Notes: generated from the letters alone by a model not told the origin. DNA of 64,000 nucleotides from Nocardia ignorata NBRC 108230 (GCF_001612905.1 NZ_BDBI01000011.1:62001-126000); one strand, 5' to 3'; positions 7,576-17,057 are shown, counted from the first letter of the stretch. Numbers and translations are program-made.

Positions 7576-8853
7576 ATGAATTCACAGAAGTCCTGGGCAG
7601 CCACGGTCGGCATGCGCCCCAATCAAATAGCTGTCGTCCTGTTCTGCGCGTTCCTGAACATGCTCGACGGATACGACGTCCTGGTGATGGGCTTCGCGAT
7701 GCCGTATCTCCCGGAGGGATTCGCGTCGAACGCACAGAAGGGATACCTGGTCAGCGCCGCCCTGGCAGGCATGGCCGTCGGCGCGATCGGGCTCGCCCGC
7801 TTCGCCGACGTCTACGGGCGTCGCAAAGTTCTGTTGATCGGTTTGGCGGTCAACACGATCGGACTGGCGACCTCGGCCCTGTCGACCAACTTCGAGACGT
7901 TGTTGCTCACCCGGTTCGTCACCGGTATCGCCATCGGCACGATCAGCGTGGTGATCATCGTGCTCGGCCAGGAGAGCGCGCCGACGAATCGGCGCAGTAT
8001 CGCGCTGGGTGTGGTCATGATCGGTTATCCGCTCGGTACGATGCTGGCCGGTTTCGCCGGAGCCGGGCTGCTCACGTGGGTCGGTGGCGCATGGCAGGGC
8101 ATGTTCTGGATCGGCGCGGCATTCGGTGCCGTCTCCCTGGTCGTCACCGCGGTCTTCCTCCGTGAATCCGACGAGTTCCTCCAGCGCAAGGCCACCGGCG
8201 AGCCGACGCGACACGTGGCCACCATCGCCGAAACCCGGCTGTTGGGCCAGACGCTGCGGACGCGGACGATCCTGCTGGCCGGTGGCTATTCGATGCTGAC
8301 GGCCGCTTACTACTTCGTCGGCACCTGGACTCCGCAGTTGATCAAGAACGCCAGCGGGGATGCAGGCAGCGGTGCGATGGCAGGCATCATGATCGGCTTG
8401 GGCGCGGTCATCGGTGGCTCCCTTTTCGGTGCGGTCGGCCTGAAATTCGCCGGCGCGCGGATCGCCGCCGTCACCTCGCTCGTGGCAGCGGTCGCGATCG
8501 CCGTGTTCGCGGTGACACTGCGCGGCCCCATCGCATTGACCATGGCGGCGGTGCTCGGCGCGGCGATCTTCGCGGCGCTCACCGGATACACCGCGACGTC
8601 CACCGCCGTCTACCCCGTGCTCGCTCGGGCCAAGGGTTACGGCGTGATGATGGGAGTCGGCCGGGCCGGTGCGATTTTGTCGCCGATCGTCGCCGGCTAC
8701 GCGTTGAGTGTGCTGACGCCGCGCTCGATGTACCTCGCGGTCATCGTCCCACTGACGATCGCCGCGCTCGTCGCGCTGGTCCTGATGCGGGTACGTCCGC
8801 CGAGTGAACCCGAGCCCTCGACGCAGACATCGCGAGCGGCGGTCGCGGACTGA
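7576..8853 (+). CDS. MFS transporter, aromatic acid:H+ symporter (AAHS)-like
   Basis: A 425-residue major facilitator with about 12 hydrophobic segments. Near residues 24-33 the first helix carries LDGYD, the charged motif found in AAHS aromatic-acid symporters (PcaK, BenK type). The loop 2-3 signature reads RFADVYGRRKVLL. The length agrees with the family. The ATG at 7576 is preceded by AGAGAG at acceptable spacing and an unusually long leader. It probably imports the carboxylate substrate used by the surrounding CoA ligases and dehydrogenases. The specific substrate is not visible. It is convergent with the TetR gene, with a 24 bp gap. Confidence 0.85.
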   Translation: MNSQKSWAATVGMRPNQIAVVLFCAFLNMLDGYDVLVMGFAMPYLPEGFASNAQKGYLVSAALAGMAVGAIGLARFADVYGRRKVLLIGLAVNTIGLATSALSTNFETLLLTRFVTGIAIGTISVVIIVLGQESAPTNRRSIALGVVMIGYPLGTMLAGFAGAGLLTWVGGAWQGMFWIGAAFGAVSLVVTAVFLRESDEFLQRKATGEPTRHVATIAETRLLGQTLRTRTILLAGGYSMLTAAYYFVGTWTPQLIKNASGDAGSGAMAGIMIGLGAVIGGSLFGAVGLKFAGARIAAVTSLVAAVAIAVFAVTLRGPIALTMAAVLGAAIFAALTGYTATSTAVYPVLARAKGYGVMMGVGRAGAILSPIVAGYALSVLTPRSMYLAVIVPLTIAALVALVLMRVRPPSEPEPSTQTSRAAVAD

Positions 8854-8877
8854 CGCTAAGCAGGCCGACGGAACCCG

Positions 8878-9525
8878 CTAGCCGGGATCGGCCACAAACA
8901 TCCTGATCAGAGTCTGCGATACCTGGTCGGCGAATTCTTCGACCCCGAGATCACTGCCGGGCTTGAACCATTCGCCGATCAGGGCCAGCCCGCCCAGGGC
9001 GAGATTCAACGTCACGTGCAGGCGATCGGCCGGGATAGCCTGTGGTGCGGTGACGAGCTCGTCGACCACTCGGCGGAAGATCGCGGTCTGCTCGCGCCGC
9101 AGCTCGTCGCGCCGCTGTTCGAGCGAGTCGACCGGAACCCGCACCTTGAGGAAGAGCGGGATGAACTCCGGGTATTCCACCAGCGTGATGACAGCTTCCT
9201 CGCGGAACATCGCGCGGAGCCGGTCCAGCGGCGCCCCTGCCGACTCGGCGATCACCCGCAGCCGGGGAAACACCTCGACGGCCGCGTGCTCCATACAGCG
9301 CAGGAAGAGTTCTTCCTTCGAGGGGAAGTAGTAGTAGAGGCTCGAACCGCGCATGTCCAGCGCCGCCCCGATGGCCTCGAAATTCGTTGCCTCGTAACCA
9401 TATTCGGCGAACAAGCGTGCCGCGGTGTGTTCGATCAGCCGAACGCGATCGGCACGCTTTCGCATCGCCCGCGTCGTGGGTTCGGCACTGTGGACCGAAT
9501 CGCTATCTGCGCTTGGCGCACCCAT
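8878..9525 (-). CDS. TetR-family transcriptional regulator
   Basis: A 215-residue TetR-type repressor. The N-terminal helix-turn-helix (about residues 25-70) includes RLIEHTAARLFAEYGYEATN and MRGSSLYYYFPSKEELF, a typical recognition helix. The remainder is a helical ligand domain. I prefer the ATG at 9525 over the one at 9531, because GGGAGG lies 6 nt upstream of the former and directly abuts the latter. It is divergent from the aldehyde dehydrogenase operon, and an inverted repeat AGCAGAA-N6-TTCTGCT (9731-9750) in the shared gap is a good operator candidate. The ligand is probably an acyl-CoA or acid from that pathway, as for other catabolic TetR proteins (inference). Confidence 0.9.
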   Translation of the reverse strand: MGAPSADSDSVHSAEPTTRAMRKRADRVRLIEHTAARLFAEYGYEATNFEAIGAALDMRGSSLYYYFPSKEELFLRCMEHAAVEVFPRLRVIAESAGAPLDRLRAMFREEAVITLVEYPEFIPLFLKVRVPVDSLEQRRDELRREQTAIFRRVVDELVTAPQAIPADRLHVTLNLALGGLALIGEWFKPGSDLGVEEFADQVSQTLIRMFVADPG

Positions 9526-9730
9526 CGTCATCCTCCCTGTCGACTCCGTGCGCCTGAGGCCATGGCCGTCCCGACACCGCGGCGATTCTAACGAACCCGA
9601 AGCCCCTTCCCGGGAAGCCGCTCACGCAGCCGGAACAGCAGCGGCGCCGCCGTGCCCGCGCCGTCCGATCTCGGGTCACCCGGGAGCCCCGGCAACCCAT
9701 TGCACTTCAACAACATTATATATATTCTAC

Positions 9731-9750
9731 AGCAGAATAGAATTTCTGCT
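9731..9750. promoter_or_regulatory. Candidate TetR operator AGCAGAA-N6-TTCTGCT
   Basis: Perfect 7 bp arms at 9731-9737 and 9744-9750 are separated by TAGAAT. A second overlapping inverted repeat (ATTCT-ACAGC-AGAAT) begins just upstream, next to an AT-rich TATATATT stretch that could be the -10 region. It lies 65 bp before the aldehyde dehydrogenase start and in the gap shared with the divergent TetR gene. Confidence 0.5.
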
Positions 9751-9814
9751 TGGCTCAGGAATGGCCCGGGCCGCATCCTGGACAGAACACAGATCGTCGA
9801 CTGAAGGTGGAATA

Positions 9815-11263
9815 GTGAAAATCTCCGGAGTGGAGGTCGCCCATGCCGATGATGTGCTGGTGGGCGGCGCGCTCGGTCCCGCCATGGGCGACAGTTCGAC
9901 CATCATCGCGCCGGCCACCGGTGAGCCCGTCGCCGTTGTCCGACAGCCCTCCGTAGCCGACGCGATCGCGGCCGTCGACGCCGCCGACGCCGCGCGCGAG
10001 ACCTGGGCCCGCACTCCCCTGCCCGAACGGATGGCCGCGACGGCTCGCTGGTTCGACCTCGTCGACGCGCGATCGGACGAACTGGACGTGGTGTGGGCCG
10101 TCGAAGCGGGAATGCCGCTGCGTCACGGGCGCGCACTGCACCGGTTCGGCACCACGGCGGCATGGCGGTCCGCGCTCGACAAGGCCGAGGAGATTTTGAG
10201 CGAACATCATCGGTCGTCCGAGCTGGGGCAGGTGCTGTTGCGCCGGGAACCGGTGGGCGTGGTGGTGGCGATCCTTCCCTACAACGGGCCCGTCGTCACG
10301 ATCGCGTCCAAAGTCGTGCCCGCCCTGCTGGCCGGCTGTCCCGTCGTCATCAAGGGCGCGCCCGAATCGCATCTGACGATGGCGCTGGTAGCCGAGTGCG
10401 CGGTGAGCGCGGGCTTTCCGCCTGGCGTGGTCAATATCGTCTGTGGTCCGGTGGAGATCGGTAAGGCATTGACTCGTGATCCCAGGGTCGACCTGGTGTC
10501 GCTGACCGGCGGGCATGTCGCCGCCCAGGACGTGCTGGCCGCGACCCACGGCCGCTATGCCCGGACCCAGCTCGAGCTCGGCGGCAAGTCGCCTGCGCTG
10601 ATCCTCGACGATGCGCCGCTCGATCGGGCGCTGCGGGCTTTGGTTCCCGGCGCGACGAACGGCGCGGGCCAGGTGTGCGCGCTGCTGTCGCGGATCCTGG
10701 TGTCCGAGCGCAGACACGACGAGCTGATCGACAAGCTCCGGACAGGCTGGGAGCGTTTGACCATCGGTGACCCGCTCGATCCGAAAACCCATCTCGGTCC
10801 CTTGATCAGCGAGGCCGCGCGGCACCGCACCGAGGAATTTGTCGCCGAAGCCACGGCCGACGGTGCGCAGCTGGTCACCGGCGGCAAACGGCCACCGCAC
10901 CTCGATGCCGGATGGTTCTACGAGCCCACCTTGTTCACCCACGTGTCCGAGGACTCCGGGCTGGTCCAGCGCGAAGTGTTCGGCCCGGTGACGGCGGTAC
11001 AGGTGTACCGCGATCTCGACGACGCCGTACGCCTGGCCAATGCGACCGTCTTCGGATTGTCCGGTGCGGTGTTCACCGCCGACACCGACCTCGGCGTCGA
11101 AGTGGCGCGTCGGATCCAGGCCGGCGCGGTCGCCGTCAACACCTTCGGTCCCGCGATGAGCGCGCCGTTCGGCGGTGTCGGCGCGTCCGGATGGGGCCGG
11201 GAATCGGGCCCAGAGGGAATCCTCGGGTTCACCGAGCTCAAACAGATTCTCGTCGGGTCGTGA
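9815..11263 (+). CDS. Aldehyde dehydrogenase (NAD(P)+-dependent)
   Basis: A 482-residue ALDH superfamily enzyme of normal length oxidising an aldehyde to a carboxylate. The general-base Glu254 lies in LELGGKSP and the nucleophile Cys288 in GAGQVCALLS. The cofactor region carries VVVAILPYNGPVVTI and the C-terminal region AVNTFGPAMSAPFGGVGASG. I chose the GTG at 9815 because GAAGGTGG precedes it and family similarity begins there; a longer in-frame extension upstream crosses the regulatory gap. It is first in an operon with a racemase-like protein (4 bp gap), an acyl-CoA synthetase and an alcohol dehydrogenase, so it should oxidise the aldehyde made by the last gene's product. Confidence 0.9.
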   Translation: MKISGVEVAHADDVLVGGALGPAMGDSSTIIAPATGEPVAVVRQPSVADAIAAVDAADAARETWARTPLPERMAATARWFDLVDARSDELDVVWAVEAGMPLRHGRALHRFGTTAAWRSALDKAEEILSEHHRSSELGQVLLRREPVGVVVAILPYNGPVVTIASKVVPALLAGCPVVIKGAPESHLTMALVAECAVSAGFPPGVVNIVCGPVEIGKALTRDPRVDLVSLTGGHVAAQDVLAATHGRYARTQLELGGKSPALILDDAPLDRALRALVPGATNGAGQVCALLSRILVSERRHDELIDKLRTGWERLTIGDPLDPKTHLGPLISEAARHRTEEFVAEATADGAQLVTGGKRPPHLDAGWFYEPTLFTHVSEDSGLVQREVFGPVTAVQVYRDLDDAVRLANATVFGLSGAVFTADTDLGVEVARRIQAGAVAVNTFGPAMSAPFGGVGASGWGRESGPEGILGFTELKQILVGS

Positions 11264-11267
11264 AGTC

Positions 11268-12461
11268 ATGGATCGAGCGACTTCGACCGAAAAGCAACCC
11301 ATGGGACCGTTGACCGGTCTCAAGATCATCGAACTGGCCGGGCTCGGGCCGGGGCCGTGGTGCGGGATGCTGCTCAGCGACCTCGGCGCCGAGGTCCTGC
11401 GCATCGACCGGCCGGATGCCGTAGGTGCCCTGCGCACCGATCTGGGCGCGAGCAACGGGCGTCAGCCGGCCTTCGTCAACGATCGCGGACGACGATCGGT
11501 GGCCATCGATCTCAAACACCCCGACGGCGTGAAAACCGTCCTGCGCCTGGTCGAACAGGCCGACGCCCTCATCGAGGCCAACAGGCCGGGTGTCACCGAG
11601 CGACTGGGCGTGGGGCCGGAGGCATGCTGGGCGCGCAATCCCCGCCTGGTCTACGGCCGGGCGACGGGGTGGGGTCAGGACGGACCGCTCAGTCAGACGG
11701 CCGGACACGATCTCAACTATCTGTCCCTGACCGGCTTGCTCGCCGCGATGGGCCCGCGCGGTGGTGCCCCCGCGATCCCGCTCAACCTGCTCGGTGACTA
11801 CGCCGGCGGTGGCCTGATGCTGGCCATGGGGCTGCTGTCGGCGCTGTGGGAGGCTCGCGGCAGCGGACGCGGACAGGTGGTCGACGCCGCGATGGTCGAC
11901 GGCATCGCACTGCTCGGCGGCGTCTTCTACGGCCAACGGCAGGCAGGGATGCTCGGGCTCGAGCGCGGCACGAACATGCTCGACGGCGGCGCACCGTTCT
12001 ACCGCGTGTACGAAACCGCCGACGGTGGATGGATGGCGGTCGGCGCCATCGAGTCCAAGTTCTTCACCGAACTCCTCGACGTCCTCGGACTGGAGCCCGA
12101 ACTCGCCGATACCCAATGGGATCGCGCGGGCTGGACGTCGATGCGTGACCGGTTCGCGGAAGTGTTCTTCTCCCGCACCCGCGCGCAATGGGAAACCGCC
12201 TTCGCCGGGCGTGAAGCCTGCACCACACCGGTTCTCGACCTCGACGAAGCGCTGAAGCATGAGCATGCCCTGGCACGACACAGTTTCGTCCCGGTCGACG
12301 GCGTGCTACAGCCCGCGCCCGCGCCGCGGTTCAGCCGTACCCCCGGCCGGGTCCAAGGTCCGTCGGTACCGGCGGGGACGAATACCACTGGCGCACTTCT
12401 CGATTGGGGTTTCGATCCACCCGAGCTCGACGCCCTCCGTGCCGCGGGCGCGGTCCACTGA
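11268..12461 (+). CDS. Alpha-methylacyl-CoA racemase-like protein (CaiB/BaiF family)
   Basis: A 397-residue class III CoA-transferase-fold protein. Two motifs favour a racemase over a transferase: GHDLNYLSLTG, containing the catalytic His-Asp pair of AMACR/Mcr enzymes, and GDYAGGGLMLAMGL, containing the second catalytic Asp. The N-terminus (LTGLKIIELAGLGPGPWCGM, LGAEVLRIDRP) is also AMACR-like. Mycobacterial Mcr is about 360 residues; the extra length is mainly a C-terminal tail. The ATG at 11268 follows the ALDH stop by 4 bp. It would epimerise a 2-methyl-branched acyl-CoA so that beta-oxidation can proceed, which suggests a branched or isoprenoid substrate. A CoA-transferase activity is the alternative. 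Confidence 0.78.
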   Translation: MDRATSTEKQPMGPLTGLKIIELAGLGPGPWCGMLLSDLGAEVLRIDRPDAVGALRTDLGASNGRQPAFVNDRGRRSVAIDLKHPDGVKTVLRLVEQADALIEANRPGVTERLGVGPEACWARNPRLVYGRATGWGQDGPLSQTAGHDLNYLSLTGLLAAMGPRGGAPAIPLNLLGDYAGGGLMLAMGLLSALWEARGSGRGQVVDAAMVDGIALLGGVFYGQRQAGMLGLERGTNMLDGGAPFYRVYETADGGWMAVGAIESKFFTELLDVLGLEPELADTQWDRAGWTSMRDRFAEVFFSRTRAQWETAFAGREACTTPVLDLDEALKHEHALARHSFVPVDGVLQPAPAPRFSRTPGRVQGPSVPAGTNTTGALLDWGFDPPELDALRAAGAVH

Positions 12462-12513
12462 GAGACAAGGAACAACGAATGAGTCACTGCCGCCTCACTC
12501 GCCGGAGCATCCG

Positions 12514-14088
12514 ATGGGGATGAGCCTGAACTACATCACCGACGCCATCGCCGCGCAGATGCCCGCCGTCGATCCGAACCGGCCCGCTGTCGCCCTCGGT
12601 GACGAGCCCGCGTTGAGCTGGCTCGAACTGCGCGCCGCCGAGCTGCGCTACGCGCGGGCGCTGCAACAGGCAGGGGTGCGCAAAGGTGACCGGGTGGGTC
12701 TGCTGCTGCGCAACTGCACCGATTACATCGCCCTCTACCTGGCCATCGGTCGGGTCGGCGCGATCGCCGTACGCCTCAACTGGCGGCTCACCGCACCGGA
12801 ATTGCTTTTCGCGCTCGATGATTCCGATCCCGGCGTGCTCGTGTTCGATCCCGAATTCGGCGCCACATTGACCGGTATCCGCGACGACATCGCGGTGACA
12901 ACCTATGTCGCGCGCGGCGATTCCGGTTCCCTCGATGGAGCTGTTGCACTTGCCGAATTCGCCGCCGAGGACTCCGATGCCACTGGTTTCCCGGTCGTTA
13001 GCGCCGAAGACCCGGTGTCGCTGATGTATTCATCGGGCACCACCGGACGACCCAAGGGCGCGTTGTTCTCCCACGGCAACGCCCTGTGGATAGGATCGAT
13101 CCAGGCGCAACGCTGGCGCATCGGCAGCGACACCGTGAGCCAGACGAGTGGGCCGCTGTTCCACGCGGGCGGCTTCGAGGTCCTGTTGCTGCCGGCTCTG
13201 ACCTCCCACGGCACCGCGATCACCTTCCCGTCGGGCAACTTCACGCTCGAGAACTTCCTGGACGTCGCCGACCGGCACGGTGCCACCGATGTTTTGCTCT
13301 ACCCCTTCATGCTGTTCGATCTGCTGCGTGGCGACGAGAACATCGTCGAACGCGTACCGCAGTCGCTGCGGCGCATCGTCACCGGCGGTGACATCGTGAT
13401 GCCGTGGGTCTACGACGAACTCGAAAACCGCCTTCCCGGTGTCGAACTGGTGCAGTCCTACAGTCTCACCGAAGGCGGCGCGGTCAGCACCAGCCTCGAG
13501 TTCGATCGGGCCAGAGGCCACGAGAGCAGTATCGGCACCCCACAGGCCATGACCGAGATCAAGGTCGTCCGGCCGGACGGCTCACACACCGCTGTCGGCG
13601 AGGTCGGTGAGATCTGTGTGCGCAGCGGCGGTGTGAGCATCGGTTACTGGAACCGACCCGACGCCGACCGCGCCACCTTCATCGATGGCTGGTGCCACTC
13701 CGGTGACCTCGGCAGCGTCGATGCCGAGGGCTTTCTGACCATCGCCGGACGGGCCAAGGACATGTACCGCAGCGGCGGTGAGAACGTCTACCCCGCCGAG
13801 ATCGAGATGGTGCTCACCGGACACCGCGATGTCGCCGACGCCGCCGTGATCGGCGTGCCGGATCAGCGTTACGTCGAAGTAGGTGCCGCGCTCGTCGTCG
13901 CAACCGAAGGCAGCTGCATCGACATCGAGGAGCTGCGCGGCTGGCTCGGTGAACGTCTCGCCAAATACAAAGTGCCCAAACACTTCTACGTCGTCGGCGA
14001 ATTGCCACGTAACGCCAACGGCAAGGTCCTCAAGAACGTGCTGCGCGACACCTACGCACAGCCCATGACAACGGAGACGAACCCATGA
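12514..14088 (+). CDS. AMP-dependent acyl-CoA synthetase/ligase
   Basis: A 524-residue adenylate-forming ligase. The P-loop is LMYSSGTTGRPKGALFSH and the adenylate-binding region YSLTEGGAVS. The hinge and lid segments read GWCHSGDLGSVDAEGFLTIAGRAKDMYRSGGENVYPAEIE, split over the two domains, with the catalytic lysine in PRNANGKVLKNVLRD. The ATG at 12514 has GGAG 6 nt upstream; another ATG at 12520 is possible. It sits 52 bp after the racemase-like gene and overlaps the alcohol dehydrogenase by four bases (ATGA), which implies translational coupling. It would convert the acid made by the ALDH into the acyl-CoA used by the racemase. The chain type is not deducible. Confidence 0.9.
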   Translation: MGMSLNYITDAIAAQMPAVDPNRPAVALGDEPALSWLELRAAELRYARALQQAGVRKGDRVGLLLRNCTDYIALYLAIGRVGAIAVRLNWRLTAPELLFALDDSDPGVLVFDPEFGATLTGIRDDIAVTTYVARGDSGSLDGAVALAEFAAEDSDATGFPVVSAEDPVSLMYSSGTTGRPKGALFSHGNALWIGSIQAQRWRIGSDTVSQTSGPLFHAGGFEVLLLPALTSHGTAITFPSGNFTLENFLDVADRHGATDVLLYPFMLFDLLRGDENIVERVPQSLRRIVTGGDIVMPWVYDELENRLPGVELVQSYSLTEGGAVSTSLEFDRARGHESSIGTPQAMTEIKVVRPDGSHTAVGEVGEICVRSGGVSIGYWNRPDADRATFIDGWCHSGDLGSVDAEGFLTIAGRAKDMYRSGGENVYPAEIEMVLTGHRDVADAAVIGVPDQRYVEVGAALVVATEGSCIDIEELRGWLGERLAKYKVPKHFYVVGELPRNANGKVLKNVLRDTYAQPMTTETNP

Positions 14089-15179
14089 CACGAGCAGCGC
14101 TGTTCGAACAGGCCGGTGCGCCACTGCTGCTGACAGAGATCGAGGTCGCGTCACCCGGTCCCGGCGAGGTGGTCGTCGATGTCGCCGCCACCGGTGTCTG
14201 CCATTCCGACGTGGGGGTGTTCTCCGGGAAGCTCCCCGCACCCGTGCCTTTGGTGCTCGGCCACGAGGGTGCCGGTGTCGTCGCCGAGGTCGGGGCGGGC
14301 GTGGACGATCTGGCCGTCGGCGATCATGTCGTGTTGTCGTGGCTCGCGAATTGCGGCACCTGCTACTACTGTCAGCGCGCCGAACAGTACCTGTGCGGCC
14401 GCCCGCGAACCATGCTCGGCGCCCACACGCTGCCCGACGGCAGCACCCGGATGAGTCTCGACGGCACACCGGTACGCCAGTTCTGCGGGCTCGGCACATT
14501 CTCCCAACGCACCGTCGTGCCTGCTGGCGCGGCCATCCGGATCTCCGACCGGGTGCCGATCGCCTCCGCTGCCCTGCTCGGATGCGGCGTGCTCACCGGC
14601 TTCGGCGCCGCGGTCAAGACGGGCCGCGTCCGGGTAGGCGACGCCGTCGCGGTCATCGGCTGCGGTGGGGTGGGCCTGAACGCAGTACAGGGCGCCCGGA
14701 TCGCAGGCGCCACCACCATCATCGCCATCGATGTCCACACCGACCGCCTCGCACTCGCCACCCGCCTCGGCGCGACCCACACCCTCACCGCGGGCCCGGA
14801 CGTCGTCAAACAGGTGCAGCGGCTCACCGGCCGCCGCGGTGCCGACGTCGTCATCGAAGTCGCGGGACGCCAGGAGACCGTCAATCAGGCGGTGGCGATG
14901 GCCCGGCGCGGCGGGACCGCGGTTCTGGTCGGCGCGGGGCCCGGTGTGGGCGTGGACGAAGTGTTCAACAATGTGGTCATGTCCGGCAAGACGGTCAAGG
15001 GCTGCCTCTACGGCTCCGCCTATGTCAAGCGCGACATCCCGCAGTTGGTCGAGCTCTACGAACGCGGCGCGTTGCTGCTGGACGAATTGGTCACCGAGAC
15101 ATTCGGTTTCGACGACATCGCCAAGGCTGTGGACTATTGCGCCGGGGAGAACGGCGCCCGCGCGGTCGTCCTCTCCTGA
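14085..15179 (+). CDS. Zinc-dependent alcohol dehydrogenase
   Basis: A 364-residue medium-chain alcohol dehydrogenase. The catalytic zinc ligands are in GVCHSDVGVF (Cys) and LGHEGAGVV (His-Glu). The structural zinc lobe shows four cysteines (CGTCYYCQRAEQYLC), and the cofactor motif is GCGGVGLNAVQG. The start overlaps the preceding ligase stop (ATGA), with GGAG upstream. Length and motifs resemble actinobacterial type III (NDMA/MDR) alcohol dehydrogenases. In the operon it would catalyse the first step, alcohol to aldehyde, followed by ALDH, ligase and racemase. The substrate is probably an isoprenoid or branched primary alcohol; that is inference from the enzyme set. Confidence 0.9.
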   Translation: MTRAALFEQAGAPLLLTEIEVASPGPGEVVVDVAATGVCHSDVGVFSGKLPAPVPLVLGHEGAGVVAEVGAGVDDLAVGDHVVLSWLANCGTCYYCQRAEQYLCGRPRTMLGAHTLPDGSTRMSLDGTPVRQFCGLGTFSQRTVVPAGAAIRISDRVPIASAALLGCGVLTGFGAAVKTGRVRVGDAVAVIGCGGVGLNAVQGARIAGATTIIAIDVHTDRLALATRLGATHTLTAGPDVVKQVQRLTGRRGADVVIEVAGRQETVNQAVAMARRGGTAVLVGAGPGVGVDEVFNNVVMSGKTVKGCLYGSAYVKRDIPQLVELYERGALLLDELVTETFGFDDIAKAVDYCAGENGARAVVLS

Positions 15180-15313
15180 GCTCCTGTGGTCGAAGACCAC
15201 TCGGCACCGCGATGCGGGCGCTCACCGGCGTGGCGACAAGCGGATCCGGACCGCACCGATCGGTATGCTGAAACTTCGCTGGGCACCGCTGGAGAACAGC
15301 TACGGAGGAAGCC

Positions 15314-16453
15314 ATGAGCGCACCGCGTCTTCCGCTCGCACGCGCGGTATCGCCGCTCGAACTGTTCTTCGACCTGGTCTTCGTCCTGGCGTTGGGCCAG
15401 CTCACTCATCACCTGGTGTCGCATCTGAGCTGGCGGGGCGCGGCCGAGACGCTGGTCGCGTTGATCGCGGTGGTCGGAATCTGGACGTTCACCACGTTCG
15501 AGATCACCATGCTCGACGTCGAACGCAAGACCACCCGGATCATCACCGTGGTGGTGATGGCGTTCGGCCTGTTCGCCAACGCCGGAATCGCGCACGCGTT
15601 CGACGACAGTCCGTGGCTGTTCGTGGTGCCGATGCTGGCCGCGCTGATCGGGCCCTGCGTCTATGCCGCGGTGACCGCGCCCAGCGAAGCGCTGCGTGAG
15701 CACTTCCTGCGGGTGTTGCTGTGGTTCGCGGTCTCCACCCCCCTGTGGCTGATCGGCGCGGCGGTGGAACCCGAGAGCCGCCTGTGGTTCTGGGCAGCCG
15801 CGGCCGCGATCGACCTGATCGGCACCTGGGCGGCGCACCCAATCCCAGGGCGACGGATCCATTCGCGAGAACTGGCTTTCGACGCCGAACACATCGTCGA
15901 ACGGATGCGGCTGTTCCTCATCATCATGCTCGGCGAGACCGTGCTGACGCTGGGCCGGGTGATCACCGAACACCACGACGACGCCCTGGTGCTGACCATG
16001 GCCTTCGGCTGTTTCGTGGCGCTGGTATGTCTGTGGCAGATGTACTTCGCGCGGGCCGAGCGTCAGGTGGTTCGGCACATCACGCGCACCCCCGACCCGA
16101 TCGCCGCCGTGCATCTCGGACTCAGCGCGATCTACGGGGTGGTGGCGGGGCTGGTGATGTTCGCCGCGGGCGCGGAAATGCTACTCGGCCACGCACACAC
16201 GGCCCCCGCCGGTGTCGCGGGCGTGCTCGTCCTGACCGGCCCTGCTGTCTACCTGCTCTCGCAGGCCTTCTATTTCTACCGGGAGACGCGACGCGATTGG
16301 GCGCCGCGCGTAGTCGGCGCGGCCGTGCTGGTCGCGGCCTCGAGCGTGGCCTACCACCTGCCGCCGTGGTCGGTGGTGGTGCTGCTCGTGCTCGGCCTCG
16401 GCGGCCTGGCCGTTCGACTGTCACGCTCGTCCGCGAGAACCACCACCCTGTGA
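15314..16453 (+). CDS. ltrA: Low temperature requirement protein A (LtrA) homologue
   Basis: A 379-residue integral membrane protein. The N-terminal signature SPLELFFDLVFVLALGQLTHH is diagnostic of the LtrA family, and about ten hydrophobic helices follow. The conserved mid-protein motif HIVERMRLFLIIMLGETVLT is also present. LtrA was named for cold growth in Listeria, and its biochemical role is not established. The ATG at 15314 has GGAGGAAGCC immediately upstream. It follows the alcohol dehydrogenase by 134 bp and is probably a separate transcription unit. It is convergent with msrA. Confidence 0.85.
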   Translation: MSAPRLPLARAVSPLELFFDLVFVLALGQLTHHLVSHLSWRGAAETLVALIAVVGIWTFTTFEITMLDVERKTTRIITVVVMAFGLFANAGIAHAFDDSPWLFVVPMLAALIGPCVYAAVTAPSEALREHFLRVLLWFAVSTPLWLIGAAVEPESRLWFWAAAAAIDLIGTWAAHPIPGRRIHSRELAFDAEHIVERMRLFLIIMLGETVLTLGRVITEHHDDALVLTMAFGCFVALVCLWQMYFARAERQVVRHITRTPDPIAAVHLGLSAIYGVVAGLVMFAAGAEMLLGHAHTAPAGVAGVLVLTGPAVYLLSQAFYFYRETRRDWAPRVVGAAVLVAASSVAYHLPPWSVVVLLVLGLGGLAVRLSRSSARTTTL

Positions 16454-16497
16454 ATCACACACCCCCCACGCACCTGACCTGTAGCCCCAGCGGAGAA

Positions 16498-16998
16498 CTA
16501 TCGAGGGTTTCCCAACTTCCATCGGGGTCGAGGAAAGTGGCAACTGTAGCCCTCGGGATGGCGCTGCAAATAGTTCTGGTGCTCGGCATCAGCCTCCCAG
16601 AACTCGTCGAACGCAGTGACCTCGGTGACGACCTTGCCGCGCCACAGCCCCGAGCCCTCGACATCGAAAATCGTGCCGAGTGCGGTGCGCAGCTGCTCGT
16701 CGTCGCGATAGAAGATGGCGGATCGGTAGGCGGTTCCGACATCTCTACCCTGGCGGTTCTCAGTCGTCGGATCGTGGATCTGGAAGAAGAACTCCAGAAT
16801 CGTGCGATAGTCGGTCGACGTCGGATCGAAAGTTATCTCGACTGCTTCGGCATGTCCACGACCGTTGTGCGGAGTGGGACGGCCTGTGCCACCGGCATAT
16901 CCGACACGTGTGGAAACCACACCGACCTGCTTACTGATCAGATCCTGCATGCCCCAGAAACACCCACCGGCCAGTACAGCTATCTGCGGATTGTTCAT
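16498..16998 (-). CDS. msrA: Peptide-methionine (S)-S-oxide reductase MsrA
   Basis: A 166-residue MsrA that repairs S-methionine sulfoxide in proteins. The catalytic Cys13 sits in the GCFWG motif, followed by VGYAGG and the [17 protein letters not shown] segment ([13 protein letters not shown]). The latter part has the conserved [12 protein letters not shown] and ending [20 protein letters not shown]. The length is that of a stand-alone bacterial MsrA. The ATG at 16998 has GGAGGCGACG upstream. It is separated from the upstream alpha/beta hydrolase gene on the same strand by a strong terminator, so it has its own promoter in the short gap. Confidence 0.95.
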   Translation of the reverse strand: MNNPQIAVLAGGCFWGMQDLISKQVGVVSTRVGYAGGTGRPTPHNGRGHAEAVEITFDPTSTDYRTILEFFFQIHDPTTENRQGRDVGTAYRSAIFYRDDEQLRTALGTIFDVEGSGLWRGKVVTEVTAFDEFWEADAEHQNYLQRHPEGYSCHFPRPRWKLGNPR

Positions 16999-17057
16999 CG
17001 TCGCCTCCCCCGAACCAAACTACGCGATCGGCCCAGTCGGCCACACGACACGAACGA

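Noticed and set aside
16454..16497. Terminator between ltrA and msrA
   Set aside because: The 44 bp convergent gap has no stable inverted repeat that I could find.
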